A DNA stretch of 64,000 nt from Bufo bufo (taxonomy: Eukaryota > Chordata > Amphibia > Anura > Bufonidae): assembly GCF_905171765.1 (NCBI RefSeq), contig NC_053392.1:397324119-397388118 (forward strand). Direction: 5' to 3'. Every line of letters begins with the position of its first letter. Position 1 is the stretch's first letter. Positions 44,016 to 55,910 of this stretch are shown here, piece by piece. The notes under the pieces were generated by a model. It made no database searches, was not told the origin of the DNA, and worked only from the letters and a program-made list of their open reading frames with translations. Made by a program: the position numbers and the translations under genes.

Positions 44016-45274
44016 GATGCACCCTCAGAGTTTGTCAGAATTAGTGGGTTTTTGTTTGTCCACCCGCCTCTTGAGGATTGACCACAAGTTCTCAATGGGA
44101 TTAAGATCTCGGGAGTTTCCAGGCCATGGACCCAAAATGTCAAAGTTTTGGTCCCCGAGCCACTTTATCACTTTTGCCTTATGGCACGGTGCTCCATCAT
44201 GCTGGAAAATGCATTGTTCTTCCCCAAACTGTTGTTGGATTGTTGGAAGAAGTTGCTGTTGGAGGGTGTTTTGGTACCATTCTTTATTCATGGCTGTGTT
44301 TTTGGGCAAAATTGTGAGTGAGCCCACTCCCTTGGATGAGAAGCTACCCCACACATGAATGGTCTCAGGATGCTTTACTGTTGGCATGACACAGGGCTGA
44401 TCGTAGCGCTCACCTTTTCTTCTAAGGACAAGCCTTTTTCCAGATGCACCAAACAATCGGAAAGAGGCTTAATCGGAGAATATGACTTTGCCCCAGTCCT
44501 CAGCAGTCCATTCACCATACTTTCTGCAGAAGATCAATCTGTCCCTGATGTTTTTTTTGGAGAGAAGTGGCTTCTTTGCTGCCCTTCTTGACACCAGGCC
44601 ATCTTCCAAAAGTCTTCGCCTCACTGTGCATGCAGATGCGCTCACACCTGCCTGCTGCCATTCCTGAGCAAGCTCTGCGCTGATGGCACTCCGATCCCGC
44701 AGCTGAATCCTCTTTAGGAGACGATCCTGGCGCTTGCTGGACTTTCTTAGACGCCCTGAAGCCTTCTTAACAAGAATTGAACCTCTTTCCTTGAAGTTCT
44801 TGATGATCCTATAAATTGTAGATTGAGGTGCAATCTTAGTAGCCACAATATCCTTGCCTGTGAAGCCATTTTTATGCAACTCAATGATGGCTGCACGCGT
44901 TTCTTTGCAGGTTAGCATGGTTAACAATGGAAGAACAATGATTTCAAGCATCACCCTCCTTTTAACATGTCAAGTCTGCCATTTTAACCCAATCAGCCTG
45001 ACATAAGGATCTCCAGCCTTGTGCTCGTCAACATTCTCACCTGAGTTAACAAGACGATTACTGAAATGATCTCAGCAGGTCCTTTAATGACAGCAATGAA
45101 ATGCAGTGGAAAGTTTTTTTGGGGATTAAGTTAATTTTCATGGCAAAGAAGGACTATGCAATTCATCTGATCACTCTTCATAACATTCTGGAGTATATGC
45201 AAATTGCTATTATAAAAACTTAAGCAGCAACTTTTCCAATTTCCAATATTTCTCAAAACTTTTGTGTACGACTG
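44016..45274 (-). mobile_element. Tc1-like transposon, truncated at its 3' (left) end
   Basis: The right end 'aaaacttttgtgtacgactg' before TA (45275-45276) is the outer terminal repeat of a Tc1 element. The left terminal repeat and the transposase C-terminus are missing where it meets the older remnant near 44010-44025. Confidence 0.8.
44025..44918 (-). pseudogene. Tc1 transposase with one nonsense codon, C-terminally truncated
   Basis: Starts MLTCKETRAAIIELHKNGFT at 44918 (the longer frame from 44954 adds unrelated residues). The helix-turn-helix region (to 'ASGRLRKS') is followed by 'KPLLSKKNIRDRLIFCRKYG'. The catalytic core has the first Asp in 'VIFSD', the second in 'CIFQHDGAPCH' and Glu in 'RDLNPIENLW', with 34 residues between the last two. 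A single in-frame TAA (minus strand, 44469-44471) stands directly after 'FSD', where the family has Glu. The protein ends at 'PTNSDKL' about 35-40 residues early. Otherwise the frame is well kept. Confidence 0.9.
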
Positions 45275-45276
45275 TA

Positions 45277-45815
45277 CATTCAAACAATGTAATGCTGGCT
45301 ACAATATTTGCAAAAGTACAAACGGCAAAGTTTATCTTTTAGCAGTGATGTACATAGAGAAGTAAGGATCAAACCAAGCCCCCCACACAGGACAGAAGGG
45401 TTTTCGCCTAAACCCCTTTTAATGACCCGTGGGCCATTTTTCCACTGCCTCGCTTGCTAAAAGTTGTTTCTTTAGAGGGTAGAGTCCTGACCACGTTTTC
45501 ACCTCCAGCAGATGTGGGGATGTTTCCAACTGGGCCCCATAGCAGTCGCATGGTCTGCCCCTATGGTAGTTACGCCCCTGTCTTTTAGGATGTAATGCTA
45601 CAATTTTTTTTTTTTTTTTTTGGTTGTCATAAAGCAAGCTGAATCTCCTTAGTTGCCTTATGATCCATAAGAGAATGGAATACACATATTGCCCTAGGGT
45701 GCCAGTGTGTAGTGGCTAGTGCAGCAACACCAACTCGCAATTTACCACAATGGTTTTACAACAAGACTTTTATGTGCTTCACCTGTATTTGCTGCTGCGT
45801 GTATGGGTACTCATA
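45277..45815. other. Spacer
   Basis: No gene supported. A poly-T tract lies at 45604-45621. Confidence 0.4.
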
Positions 45816-46210
45816 GGGTACTTTCACACTAGCGGCTAGGAACTTCGGCAGGCTGTTCCGGCGGGTGAACAGCCTGTCGGATCCGTGCTGCCGCTAGTGC
45901 ACGCATGCTCCCGGACTACCGCTCAGGCCCCATTGACTATAATGGGGGGGACCGGAGTTCCGGCGGCAGCATGACAAACATGCCGAGAAGCCGCCGGAAT
46001 AAAAGTACGACATGTCGTACTTTTATTCCGGCCGCCACTTGGCATGTTCGCCGTGCTGCTGCTGGAACTGTGGCCTGCCCCCATTAGAGTCAGTGGGGCC
46101 GGAGCGGTAGTCCGGGAGCATGCGCGCACTAGCGGCAGCACGGATCCGACAGGCTGTTCACCCGCCATAACAGTCTGCCGGAGTTCCTTGCCGCTAGTGT
46201 GAAACTAGCC
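45816..46210. mobile_element. Foldback element, TWA-target, 395 bp
   Basis: Ends GGGTACTTTCACACTAGCGG and CCGCTAGTGTGAAACTAGCC. Flanks ATA (45813-45815) and TTA (46211-46213). A central palindrome 'aaaagtacgacatgtcgtac' is at about 46001-46025. Confidence 0.8.
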
Positions 46211-46753
46211 TTAGCTGGAGTTCTATTAGGGAATTGAATTATTAAGATGAGATGAAGATGATAGCTGGCTTATTTTAGGTTTATATGGGCCTTGAATGAC
46301 TGAATTGCAATGGTCCCCGTCTACACTATCCTTTGTTTAACAGAGTATCTTATTATGAACCCACCAATCCTATTTGGCCCTGCCATGTGCCCAAATTCTG
46401 CTGCTGACTGTAATCCAGAGAGCAATGAAAATGTAAACTGGGCAGCTGGGAGGGAATTCAGATTTCCTATTCCATAATATTTTATACAAAGTATTTCCAA
46501 ATTATAAGTGCCTTTTAAGAATACTATTTTTCAGCTACTGTCAAAATGAGACAAAGTTTCTTGCAGCTGATATCCTCATAGGGCTTGTCCTATATACAGT
46601 ATTGATCACATTCATGGAGAATTTGATAAGACACATTGCAAGAGTCATTACCAGATTGCAAAGTATGGCAAAAAAGTATAAGAAATGTCTTACTTTTACT
46701 AATGCAGCAGCAGGGCGACATTCATCACGGAGTCAAACATTTCTGCTTTGTTG
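46211..46753. other. Spacer
   Basis: Nothing recognised. Confidence 0.35.
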
Positions 46754-46756
46754 TTA

Positions 46757-47065
46757 GGGTTCATGCACATGACTGCTGAATGTTTTGCGGTCCACAAATT
46801 GCGGATCCGTAAAACACAGATACAAGCCTTCTGCATTTTGCGTAACAGAACGTTCAACCCCTAATAGGACAGTCCTATCCTTGTTCGTAATGTGGACAAT
46901 AATAGGGCATGTTCTATTTTTTTGCGGTATGGCCATGCAAACATACAGACACGGAATGCACACAGTTATTTCTGTTTTTTTGCGTCCCCATTGGAGTGTA
47001 TAGTTCCACATACAGGATGCAAATAAAAATTTACATTTTTAAAAAAAAAATATGTGCATGAGCCC
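46757..47065. mobile_element. Foldback element, TWA-target, 309 bp
   Basis: Ends GGGTTCATGCACATGAC and 'tatgtgcatgagccc', flanked by TTA (46754-46756, 47066-47068). The right TTA is part of the TTAA bounding the next element. Confidence 0.83.
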
Positions 47066-47069
47066 TTAA

Positions 47070-49318
47070 CCCCTTCAAGACCCTGCCATTTTTCACCTTA
47101 AGGACCAGGCCATTTTTTGAAAATCTGACGTGTCACTTTATGTGGTAATAACTTTAAAACGCTTTTAATTATCCAAGTCATTCTGAGATTGTTTTCTTGT
47201 CACATATTGTATTTCATGAAGGTGGTAAATTTGAGTCAAAATATTTCATTATTATTTATTAAAAACAATACCAAAATTACCTAAAATTTTGAAACATTCG
47301 CAATTTTCTAAATGTCAATTTCTCTGCTTTTAAAACAGATGGTGATACCTCCTAAAATGGGTATTACTTTACATTTCCCATATGTCTACTTCATGTTTGA
47401 ATCATTTTGTAAATGACATTTTCTTTTTTTGGGTGGTTACAAGTCTTAGTTTAGAAGCAAATCTTAAAATTTGAAAGAAAATTTCCAAAACCCAATTTTT
47501 AAGAACCAGTTCAGGTCTGAAGTCACTTTGTGGGGCTTACATAATGTAAACCACCCATAAATGGCCCTATTTTAGAAACTACACCCCTCAAGGTATTTAA
47601 AACTGATTTTTACAAACTTTGTTAACCGACAAGAATTAAAGGAATTTGAGATGTAATTTCCGAATTTCACTTTTTTCCAGTAACAAAGCAAGTGTTAACA
47701 GCCAAACAAAACTCAATATTTATTACCCTGATTCTGTAGTTCACAGAAACACCCTATATGTGGTCGTAAAAACTGCTGTACGGGCACACGGCAGGGCGCA
47801 GAAGGAAAGGAACACTATATGGTTTTTGAAAGCCAGATTTCACTGGGATAATTTTAAGTTGCTATGTCACATTTAAAGACCCCCTGATGCACCCCTAGAG
47901 TGGAAACTACAAAAAAAGTTACCCCATTTTGGAAACTACGGGATAAGGTGGCAGTTTTGTTGGTACTATTTTAGGGTACATATGATTTTTGATTGCTCTA
48001 TATTACACTATTTTTGAGGTAAGGTAACAAAAATGTTTTTTTTACAATGTTCATCTGACAGGTTAGCTCATGTCCTATTTTTATAGAGCAGGTTGTTACG
48101 GAAGCGACAATACCAAATATGACTACTTCTTTTGGTTGGTTGTTTCAGTTTTCCTTAATAAAGCCTTTTTGAAAAAAAAATATTTTTTAGTGCCTCCATA
48201 TTCTGAAAGCCATCTTTTTTTTTTTTTTTTGGGCCACTGTCTTTTGTATGGGCTAATTTTTTTTCGGTATTAGATGACGGTTTGATTGGTACTATTTGAG
48301 GGTGCATATGACTTTTTGATCGCTTGGAATTACACTTTTTGTGATATAAGATGACCAAAAATGGCTTTTTTTGACAGGTCATGCGATATTTTTATACAGC
48401 GGGTTTTTACGGATGCGGCAATACCTAATATGTCAAATTTTTTATATTTATTTGTTTTACACAATAAATGCATTTAAAAAATAAATTTAAAAAATCATGT
48501 TTTAGTGTCTCCATATTCTGAGAGCCATAGTTTTTGTTATTTTTTGGGCGATTGTCTTAGGTAGGAAGTCATATTTTGCAGAATGAGGTGACTGGTACTA
48601 TTTTGGGGGGCATACCCCTTTTTGATCGCTTGGTGTTGCACTTTTTGTGATTTAAGGTGACAAAAGAATGGTTGTTTTAGCACAGCTTTTTGGATCATGT
48701 GATATTTTTTTTAGAGCTGGTCATTACAGACACAGTATTACCCAATTTCTGTTTTTCTTTTCTTTTCACAATTTTATGTGTTTTATTTTGGGATATTTTT
48801 TTTTTTTACTTTAAACTTTATTTTTTATTATGAAAAAAAACTTTTTTTTTCTTTTTGTCCCACTATGGGACTTCAACTTCTGGGGTCTGATCTCCTCTGC
48901 AATGCATTACAATATGACCTGTATTGTAATGCATTGGCTGTCGGCTTTTCTTCCATAGGAGGCAAGCCCGATGCCTATGGAAGGCATCGGGCTTGCCTTC
49001 TCTGCCATCGGGTCCCCGCCACTGCAGTGTGGGGACTCGATGGGGAAGCGGAGGGCACCCGTACCCTCCCCGAACCCTCTGCATGCCGCAGTCAGCTTTG
49101 ACCGCGGCATACAAGGAGTTAATACGTCGGCATCGGTGTCTTCACCAATGTCGGCGTATGCAGCAGGGACCTGGCTGTCAGTCACTGCCGGGTCCGTGCT
49201 GCTGATCGGGCGGGCGCAGCTCCTGCACCCGCCCGATCAGCCTGTCGTACGTGTACGTCACTGGTCCTTAAGTCACATCCAGCTGTGACGTACATGTACG
49301 GCAAGGGTCCTTAAGGGG
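47070..49318 (-). mobile_element. Family A element, complete short copy, 2249 bp
   Basis: Ends CCCCTTCAAGACCCTGCC and GGCAAGGGTCCTTAAGGGG are inverse, between TTAA (47066-47069 and 49319-49322). Orientation is opposite to the copies at 251-1646 and 22715-36014. The body shows the same ordered phrases ('caccctatatgtggtcgt', 'gtttttgattgctctatatt'). The last 400 bp is hairpin-rich ('gcaagcccgatgccta', 'ctgatcgggcgggcgcag', 'gtgacgtacatgtacg'). No transposase. Confidence 0.85.
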
Positions 49319-49322
49319 TTAA

Positions 49323-49700
49323 AGGAGTTGTAAGACATAATTAAAAATCTCAGATAAGCTCTGCAATAGCCCTTGCTTCAGCGCCATTCTCTGTGGCACT
49401 GGTCCAGTCCTTCTCCCACTACTTGTTTACAAACTGTAATGGGAACATGCCTGTATATGGCACATGACCACTGCAACCAATCCCTGTCCTCAGACGTATA
49501 ACACTGAGGACACTGGCTGCAATGGTGATGTTCCATATACCTGCACGTCACCCACAAGGCAACATGCACAGTGATGTGCAGGTATACGGAACATCACTGC
49601 TGCACCAAATCAGCAGCGTAAGATATGCGCAGATGATATTTTTTTATTTTAATATATTGCAGAGCTTGTCCAGGATTTTTAATTATCTTATACAACTCCT
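49323..49700. mobile_element. TTAA-type foldback element, 378 bp
   Basis: Left end AGGAGTTGTAAGACATAATT follows TTAA at 49319-49322. Right end 'aattatcttatacaactcct' at 49700 has no TTAA after it. A strong stem pairs 'gatgttccatatacctgcac' with 'gtgcaggtatacggaacatc' (49527-49600). Confidence 0.75.
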
Positions 49701-50640
49701 GTGCTGCATTGTGTGCGTTCTGTAAGCCAACTCATACAAAGCTCAGAGGAGAAGTGGACTGCTGCTTGACAATGTCCATAAGCATACTAGAACAAAAATT
49801 ACTGATTAGAATACTGGACGCCTAGTGTTTTTAAAGTGATAAAAAATAATAATTGTGATAATATATTACACAGAGGCCTGAAACGATAAATAGCAATTCT
49901 GTAACCATTCACAATAAACATCCATGACAAGTTCTAGATGAGAATCAGCAATATTATCATACACTATTATGTGAAAATTTACCAAATGTAAAATTCTTAA
50001 TGAATATTGTTTCCACTGACATATGCACACCCAGGAGATGCTCATGTGCTTCTAGGAAGATTTTAAAGGAACATAAATGTACATAGAAAAGACAATGGGT
50101 AATATAATGAAAATAATTTTATTTGCAGAATGTTTTGTACATAATTATGTAGATGTGCCCTAATACTGCTTGGATTGAGGAATGAAACAAACTCTTCTCA
50201 CTTACCTACATTTACACTGTCTGATAGTATAAGCATTAACAGTCTGTGGCATTAAGGTACTATATTTCTTTTAATTACAAGGCACATATTCAACTTTCTC
50301 CCTGTTGCCCTTTAGAGATGTTTATCTTGATATATATTTTACCGTTCAATATAATTTAAAAATATAAAAATAAATGTAATACAAACTGATGCAGCGTTTG
50401 ATATTTTTGTAGATTAACACACACAGGCTTTGACATATCATAATGGTTTGTCAAAACATTCCAAGTGGAGATTTCTGTAAACCAACTGTGTACTGATGTT
50501 GGTTATAATTCTATTGTGTATTTGTCATATTATAGACTCTGCATGTGTTTGTTTGTTTTTGATACTCTGGCATGTACAGTAGCAGGAGATGTATCTATAC
50601 ACTATTACTGGTATGTATTTAAAGGTGTTGTCTAGCAGGG
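49701..50640. other. A/T-rich spacer
   Basis: No gene or clear repeat seen in about 940 bp. It looks single copy. Confidence 0.45.
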
Positions 50641-50746
50641 GCCCATGACCCCACACTCCTGTCAATCAGCTGTGCTGCAGTGATGAGCTCTGTCTACCAC
50701 ATGTAGCTGTGTTGTTCTGGCAACAGAGCGTATTTTTCGCTTTATT

Positions 50747-50793
50747 AGACGCACTTTTTCCCCCTAAAGTGGGGGGAAAATGGCCGTGCGTCT
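50747..50793. repeat. Hairpin
   Basis: 'agacgcactttttcccccta' pairs with the inverse segment ending 'tggccgtgcgtct'. It is probably part of a small dispersed element. Confidence 0.5.
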
Positions 50794-50809
50794 CCCTCAT
50801 GACCACGTT

Positions 50810-52035
50810 TCTCAGGCTGCACCTCCTAGCCCTCCTCTGTTACATAGTCTGCTCTACTTGCCCCCTACCTCACATAGATTCCATCCTATGGTTTGCTACT
50901 TACACATTGACCTCTCCCCCATGCCCCTTTCTCAGATTGCTTCCCATAAACCTTTTCTCTTAATACAAACTGCTCCCTCCTATCGAATGCTTCCTATACC
51001 AACTTAGATTACCCTTTCCCTCTACGCAAACTGCTGTCCATACTTTCACAGACCCGTTACATACTGCTGCCTAAGGTCCTCTTCCTCACATAGACTTCTA
51101 ACCTCTTAGAGATTGCTGCTCTTCCATACCCCCTATCTTTTGCACAGACTGCTTCCCATGCCCCCTCTGTTACAGACTGCTACTCCATGCACCTTTCTCA
51201 CATAGACTGCTCCCCAGTCCCCACTTCTCTTGCATGGAGTGCTCCCCAGTCCCATCAGTCTTGCATCGACTGATCACCATGCCCTCTTCTGTAACACAGA
51301 CTGTTCCCTATGCCCCTTCTCACAAACTGCTCTTTATGCACCCCTCCTGTATTACACAGACTACTACCCTATACCCCACTACCTCACATGGACTGCTGCG
51401 CATGTCCCCTATCACAGTAACTGCTTCCCCATTCCTCTCACACAGACTGCTCTCCATGTCCCTCTATCTCCCAGGCTGCTCACACACACTGCAGCACTCC
51501 ATGCTCCACATGCACACACACTGCTCCTGTCATCCCCTTGCTCACAAAGACTGCACCGCTATGCCCCTCTGTTATACAGACTGCTCCACATGCACCTCTA
51601 TCTTAAACATGATCAAACTGCTCCCTCATGCCTCGCTGTTACACAGATGGCTCACCTTTGCCCCTTCTAGACCACTGCCTTGTTATGGACTGCTCCCCTA
51701 TCTCACACAGGTTACTCCTCATGACCCCCTCTGACTGTGACCATTTTCTGTGCCCATTCTGTAGACCGTCTCACTATACTCCTTTTCTATTACCCAGACT
51801 ACTCTGTACCCTTCTGTCACACAGACTGCTCCCCATGTCCCCCACTCGAACACACTGTCCCTCATGCAACCTAACTCGCACAGTCTGCTCTCCTATGCCT
51901 TCTATCCCACAGACTGCTCCCAATTTTTGTTATACAGACTTACTCTCTGTGTCCCATTGTTACAGACTTCTCCTCATTCCACTTCTGTTACAGAGTGCCT
52001 CCTGTCTATCTCCTAGACTGCTCTCCATACTAAAA
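50810..52035 (+). repeat. Degenerate pyrimidine-rich minisatellite
   Basis: About 1.2 kb made of diverged copies of a roughly 30-33 bp unit of the type 'cacagactgctccccatgcc' followed by 'ctctgttac'. The copies vary in length and sequence, so open frames of up to 240 codons (51628-52350) run through by chance and show cysteine/leucine-rich repeats. One strand is strongly C+T biased. Confidence 0.8.
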
Positions 52036-52277
52036 ACTCATTCATCGGATAACTGTATCTTTTGTCCAGCACATAAGATCACCATTTCCCGGTGGCAGAT
52101 CGTACTGTGTAAACATGATCTGGTGCCAGGAAACAATGAGACACTATGGGGAAGAGCGATGGCAATAGCGATTGTTCCTCCCCATACTCTAGAGGAGATC
52201 ATGCACCGGTCTCCTCTGCTAGCGATCAGCAGATTGTCGGGAGGGAACGCTAGATCGTTGTCCTGTGTAAACAGGCC
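52036..52277. mobile_element. Foldback element fragment
   Basis: Right end 'tcctgtgtaaacaggcc' before ATTA resembles the end at 18931. Inside, 'agcgatggcaatagcgattg' and 'ctctgctagcgatcagcaga' suggest partial pairing. The left end is not found. Confidence 0.45.
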
Positions 52278-52499
52278 ATTAGTGGCCAGTGGGAAAACTG
52301 CAGGATTTTATGGTTATTATTCAAGTATAGATATTGACATAGAACGTTAAAAAGAGCATCATCAGAAATTCCTTAAAAATATGTTAAACATAAAAACGTG
52401 ATTTCAACAATAGGCCATTTTTCTGATTACAGGTTTTGGGGGTATTGAAAAAAACAAAAAACACATTCAATGTTACCTGTGAAAAGAAAAACTCTTTAT

Positions 52500-52795
52500 A
52501 AGATTGCGGAATAGTAAATCTACCAAGAAAAAACTTATCTCACTCCTAAATAGTGTCACAACCAGGTACATGTGTCTTTCAGTTTTCTGGGAAAGATGGA
52601 TTACTACCATATGGATCTGTAATGGAGACTGTGGAATACTAAATCTCCCAAGAAACTCTCCCACCCCTCCTCCTAAATAATTCCATAGGTAGGCAATGTT
52701 TCCTTTCAGGTTTCTGGGAATCCACCATATGGAACTGCAATAGACTGCAGAATGCTAAATCTACCAAGATAAATCCCCATCCCCTCTCAAATATA
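52500..52795 (+). repeat. Tandem repeat of about 120 bp
   Basis: 'gactg(t/c)(g/a)gaat(a/g)ctaaatct' recurs near 52502, 52628 and 52744, each followed by 'ccaag' and, where complete, by 'ttctgggaa' and 'accatatgga'. About 2.4 diverged copies. Confidence 0.65.
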
Positions 52796-53633
52796 TACAA
52801 CTATAACCCAGACAAGTGAGAGAAAATGCCTCTTCTGACTGAAACCGCCCCCTTCTGTCAAACCTATCAGATATTCCTCTCCAGTGATAGTCATTATTAC
52901 GTGGACATCATAGGGGGTGTAAGAGGGAGAATTACAACAACAGCCCAACCGATTCAGACTATTATTATGTGGCATCAGTGGACATTATAGGGAGAGATAT
53001 TAGACAGGAGAACTACAACGCCAAGTATTTCTAGGATGTTATTATTGGCTATCGGAGGACATTACAGTGAGTGAGAATAAGGAAAGAACTTCTAGTATTT
53101 GACAACTTATAGAGGGAATCAAACAGCACAGGAGTTTTACCCCACATTGAGACCTTACAGTCCATTCACCACTTTTCTGCACTGCTGAGCTCTGTCTCAG
53201 TGGGTAAATGAGGTAAAATGAAAATGGCTGAAGTGGAATGAGTAAATTGAAGAGGCAGATGACAGATCTTAGGAACTGGGACATAAAGTGGTTGTGAGGA
53301 GGCAGATCAATCTGTGGGCATTTCAATGTGGCTGGTTAAGCCCTGCCCCACTCCTGGACTTCCTGTTCAGTGTGCGTGTATGACATCAGGTACATTCATC
53401 TAGCCATTCTGTAGCTTAAAAAAAACTATTGTCCCCCAGTATAAAGATGGTTCTGCATACAGCATGTTAGATTCCGTGACCATTTAGCTGATAAGGCGTG
53501 TTTCCAAGCATGGAGCTGTAAGGTCATCAGTAGTTTATCAAGGCTTCTGAGTAAGGAGAATAATGAAGTTATGGGGCCAATTTCACTCAAGTGTGCCCTG
53601 TCAGAGCTATTACTCCCTAAAATGCCTAACTTA
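52796..53633. other. Spacer, weak further repetition
   Basis: No gene. Phrases like 'attattacgtggacatcata' and 'attattatgtggcatcagtgg' recur loosely between 52890 and 53060. Confidence 0.4.
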
Positions 53634-54085
53634 GGGCTCATGCACACCAACGTATTTTCTTTCCCCTTCGGTTCTGTTTTTTTTGCAGACCGTATGCGGA
53701 ACCATTCACTTCAATGGGTCCGCAAAAACAACAGAAGGTACTCTGTGTGCATTCCATTTCTGTATTTCCGTTCTGCAAAAAAGTGTCTGTAAAGATTTAT
53801 TGTCTGTAAATCACGGTCCGAGGCCCCATTCAAGTCAATGGGTCCGCAAAAAATACGGAACACATCCGTATTTTGTGGATCCATATTGTAGAAATGCTAT
53901 GCCCAGCCCATATTGCTCATGTGTTTGGTGATTAATAAGTTACTGTTTCCAATCGACAAAAAACGGATACGTTTTGTGGAATAACGGAATGGAAGAGGAC
54001 TTAAATAACAGAAAAACCTCAGATACGGAACAACGGATCTGTGAAAAACGGACCGCAAAACAACAATGGTTGTGTACATGAGCCC
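53634..54085. mobile_element. Foldback element, TWA-target, 452 bp
   Basis: Ends GGGCTCATGCACACCAACG and GGTTGTGTACATGAGCCC. Flanks TTA (53631-53633) and TGA (54086-54088). Interior wording ('atgggtccgcaaaaa') as in the 11120 element. Confidence 0.78.
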
Positions 54086-54570
54086 TGATACTGAGTCATC
54101 ACCCTGACAAGGGTTCCCCATCCGGCACCTGTCCCTATTATGACGGCCCTGGACATCCTTACTACAGAAAATAATATTTGTTCCAATTGTTTCAGACAAA
54201 ACATATTGATCAATATCTAAGCACTGCCCACCCCTTTACAGAACTCCCCATGTTCTATGCATTTCTCAAAATGTAAGGCCCAATAAATTCATAAGCCACT
54301 TGTCTTTGTCTCTTACATCCATACAACCGTGCTGCTGCTATGCCCATGTTGCGGATCGCAAACCCATTGCAATAACAAAACCCAAGGAGAATTGCTGTCT
54401 TTATCCTGCTGTACCCCGGCCCAGATCAGTGCTCCTGCCGGGTCGGGGCATTAGAACGGGAACATGGCTCTCATGAGAGAAGGCGGCAGCCTAGAATAAC
54501 ACCCATTAATGACCGCCATAAAAAGAAGAATCAGCAGTCACTAAGATAAACACAACCTCAGATGAACAAC
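54086..54570. other. Spacer
   Basis: Nothing recognised. Confidence 0.35.
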
Positions 54571-54589
54571 AAGCTAAATCACATTTTTA

Positions 54590-55672
54590 TTTTTTTTTAA
54601 CAAAAAGTAGGCCAAGATGCAGAAGCTGTGTAGTAGAAATTAAGTACACCCTAAGGCTGGCTTCACACTGACGTCACGTTTTGGCTGCGGATGCGTCCCG
54701 GGTGCATTGCGGCAAACCCGCGCGAGTAGGTACACAATTTCAGTCAGTTTTGACTGCGATTGCGTTCCGTTGTTCAGTTTTTATCGCGCGGGTGCAATGC
54801 ACTGAAGTTCAGTTTTGGGTTCGGTGTTGTGTAGATGTAATTATTTTCCCTTATAACATGGTTATAAGGGAAAAGAATAGCATTCTTTAATACAGAATGC
54901 TTAGTACAAGGTCAATTGAGGGTTAAAAATAACTCACCTCCTCCAATTGATCGAGTAGCTGCCGGTCTCCTGTTCTTTCTTCAGGTGATGGATTATGTGA
55001 TTGGACCATGTGATGTGACGTCACCACAGGTCCTTTAGCTGGCAGCTCATGAGTAAGAAGAGATCGGCAACTACGCGATCTAGAGGAGGAGGTGAGTTAA
55101 TTAAAAATTTTAACCCTTAATTGACCTTCTACTAAGCATTCTGTATTAAAGAATGCTATTATTTTCCCTTATAACCATGTTATAAGGCAAAATAAAACAG
55201 TGAATAGACATCTTAGCAACCATGCGTGAAAATCGCACCGCATCCGCACTTGCTTGAGGATGCTTGCGATTTTCACGCAGCCCTATTCACTTGGGGCCTG
55301 CGTTTCGTGATAAACGCACAATATAGAGCATGCTGCGATTTTCACACAACGCACAAGTGATGCGCGAAAATCACCGCTCATGTGCACAGCCCCATAAAAG
55401 TGAATAGGTCCGGATTCAGTGCGGGTGCAATGCGTTCACCTCACGCATTGCAACTGCGCGGAAATCTCGCCCGTGTGAACCCAGCCTAACTGCTTCCAAA
55501 GGAATTATGAGAGTAAGTAGCAGCCAGATGCTGATAATCAAATGCCCATGATTAATTGATGAGCAGCAAGTGTGACCACCTCTATAAAAGCAGTTTTGGC
55601 AGTTTGCTGGTCTAGGGCTTTCAGTCGTGTATTAACACATTGTCAAGGAGGAAAGATATATTAGTATAGGTC
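54590..55672 (+). pseudogene. Tc1-like 5' end fragment interrupted by a foldback element
   Basis: 'aagctgtgtagtagaaatta' and 'gtacaccc' (to 54654) continue after the insertion with 'ctgcttccaaaggaattatg', 'agtgtgaccacctctataaa' and 'gtgtattaacacattgtcaa'. This is the 5' untranslated region of a Tc1-like family I recognise, ending just after the transposase start, where 'tgtcaaggaggaaagata' corresponds to codons for MPRRKD with the ATG changed. The rest of the transposase is missing. Confidence 0.65.
54655..55486. mobile_element. Foldback element, TWA-target, 832 bp
   Basis: Ends GGCTGGCTTCACACTG and 'cgtgtgaacccagcc' with perfect TAA duplications (54652-54654, 55487-55489). Inner arms 'cttataacatggttataagg' and 'acagaatgcttagtac' pair with inverse copies near 55125-55190. 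Truncated relative at 59553-59862. Confidence 0.86.
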
Positions 55673-55906
55673 ATCAATATCAGATAGGTGGGGAGCCGAC
55701 TTCAAGTGACTGGGACAAACAGCTGCAATTACTATACACCATTGTTACAAAGTAGAATGTAGTTAAACATTGAAGACATGCACGATTCACACAGCTTCTT
55801 CAAACAGCCGATTTTCGCCAATTCTCGAAATTAGACCCCCACCGATCTGATACTAATAACTTATCCTGACCATAGGTCATCAACATTAAGAGACTGGACC
55901 ACCCCT
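55655..55906. mobile_element. TTAA-type foldback element
   Basis: Right end 'ctggaccacccct' before TTAA (55907-55910). The inner stem 'taggtcatcaatatcagat' pairs with 'gatctgatactaataact' and 'ataggtcatcaacatt'. Left tip decayed. Confidence 0.55.
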
Positions 55907-55910
55907 TTAA

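Noticed and set aside
44919..44954. Upstream Met of the Tc1 transposase at 44954
   Set aside because: The 12 extra residues do not resemble a transposase N-terminus; Met at 44918 begins the typical sequence.
51628..52350. 240-codon open frame
   Set aside because: It runs through a diverged minisatellite and into a foldback fragment; no recognisable domain.
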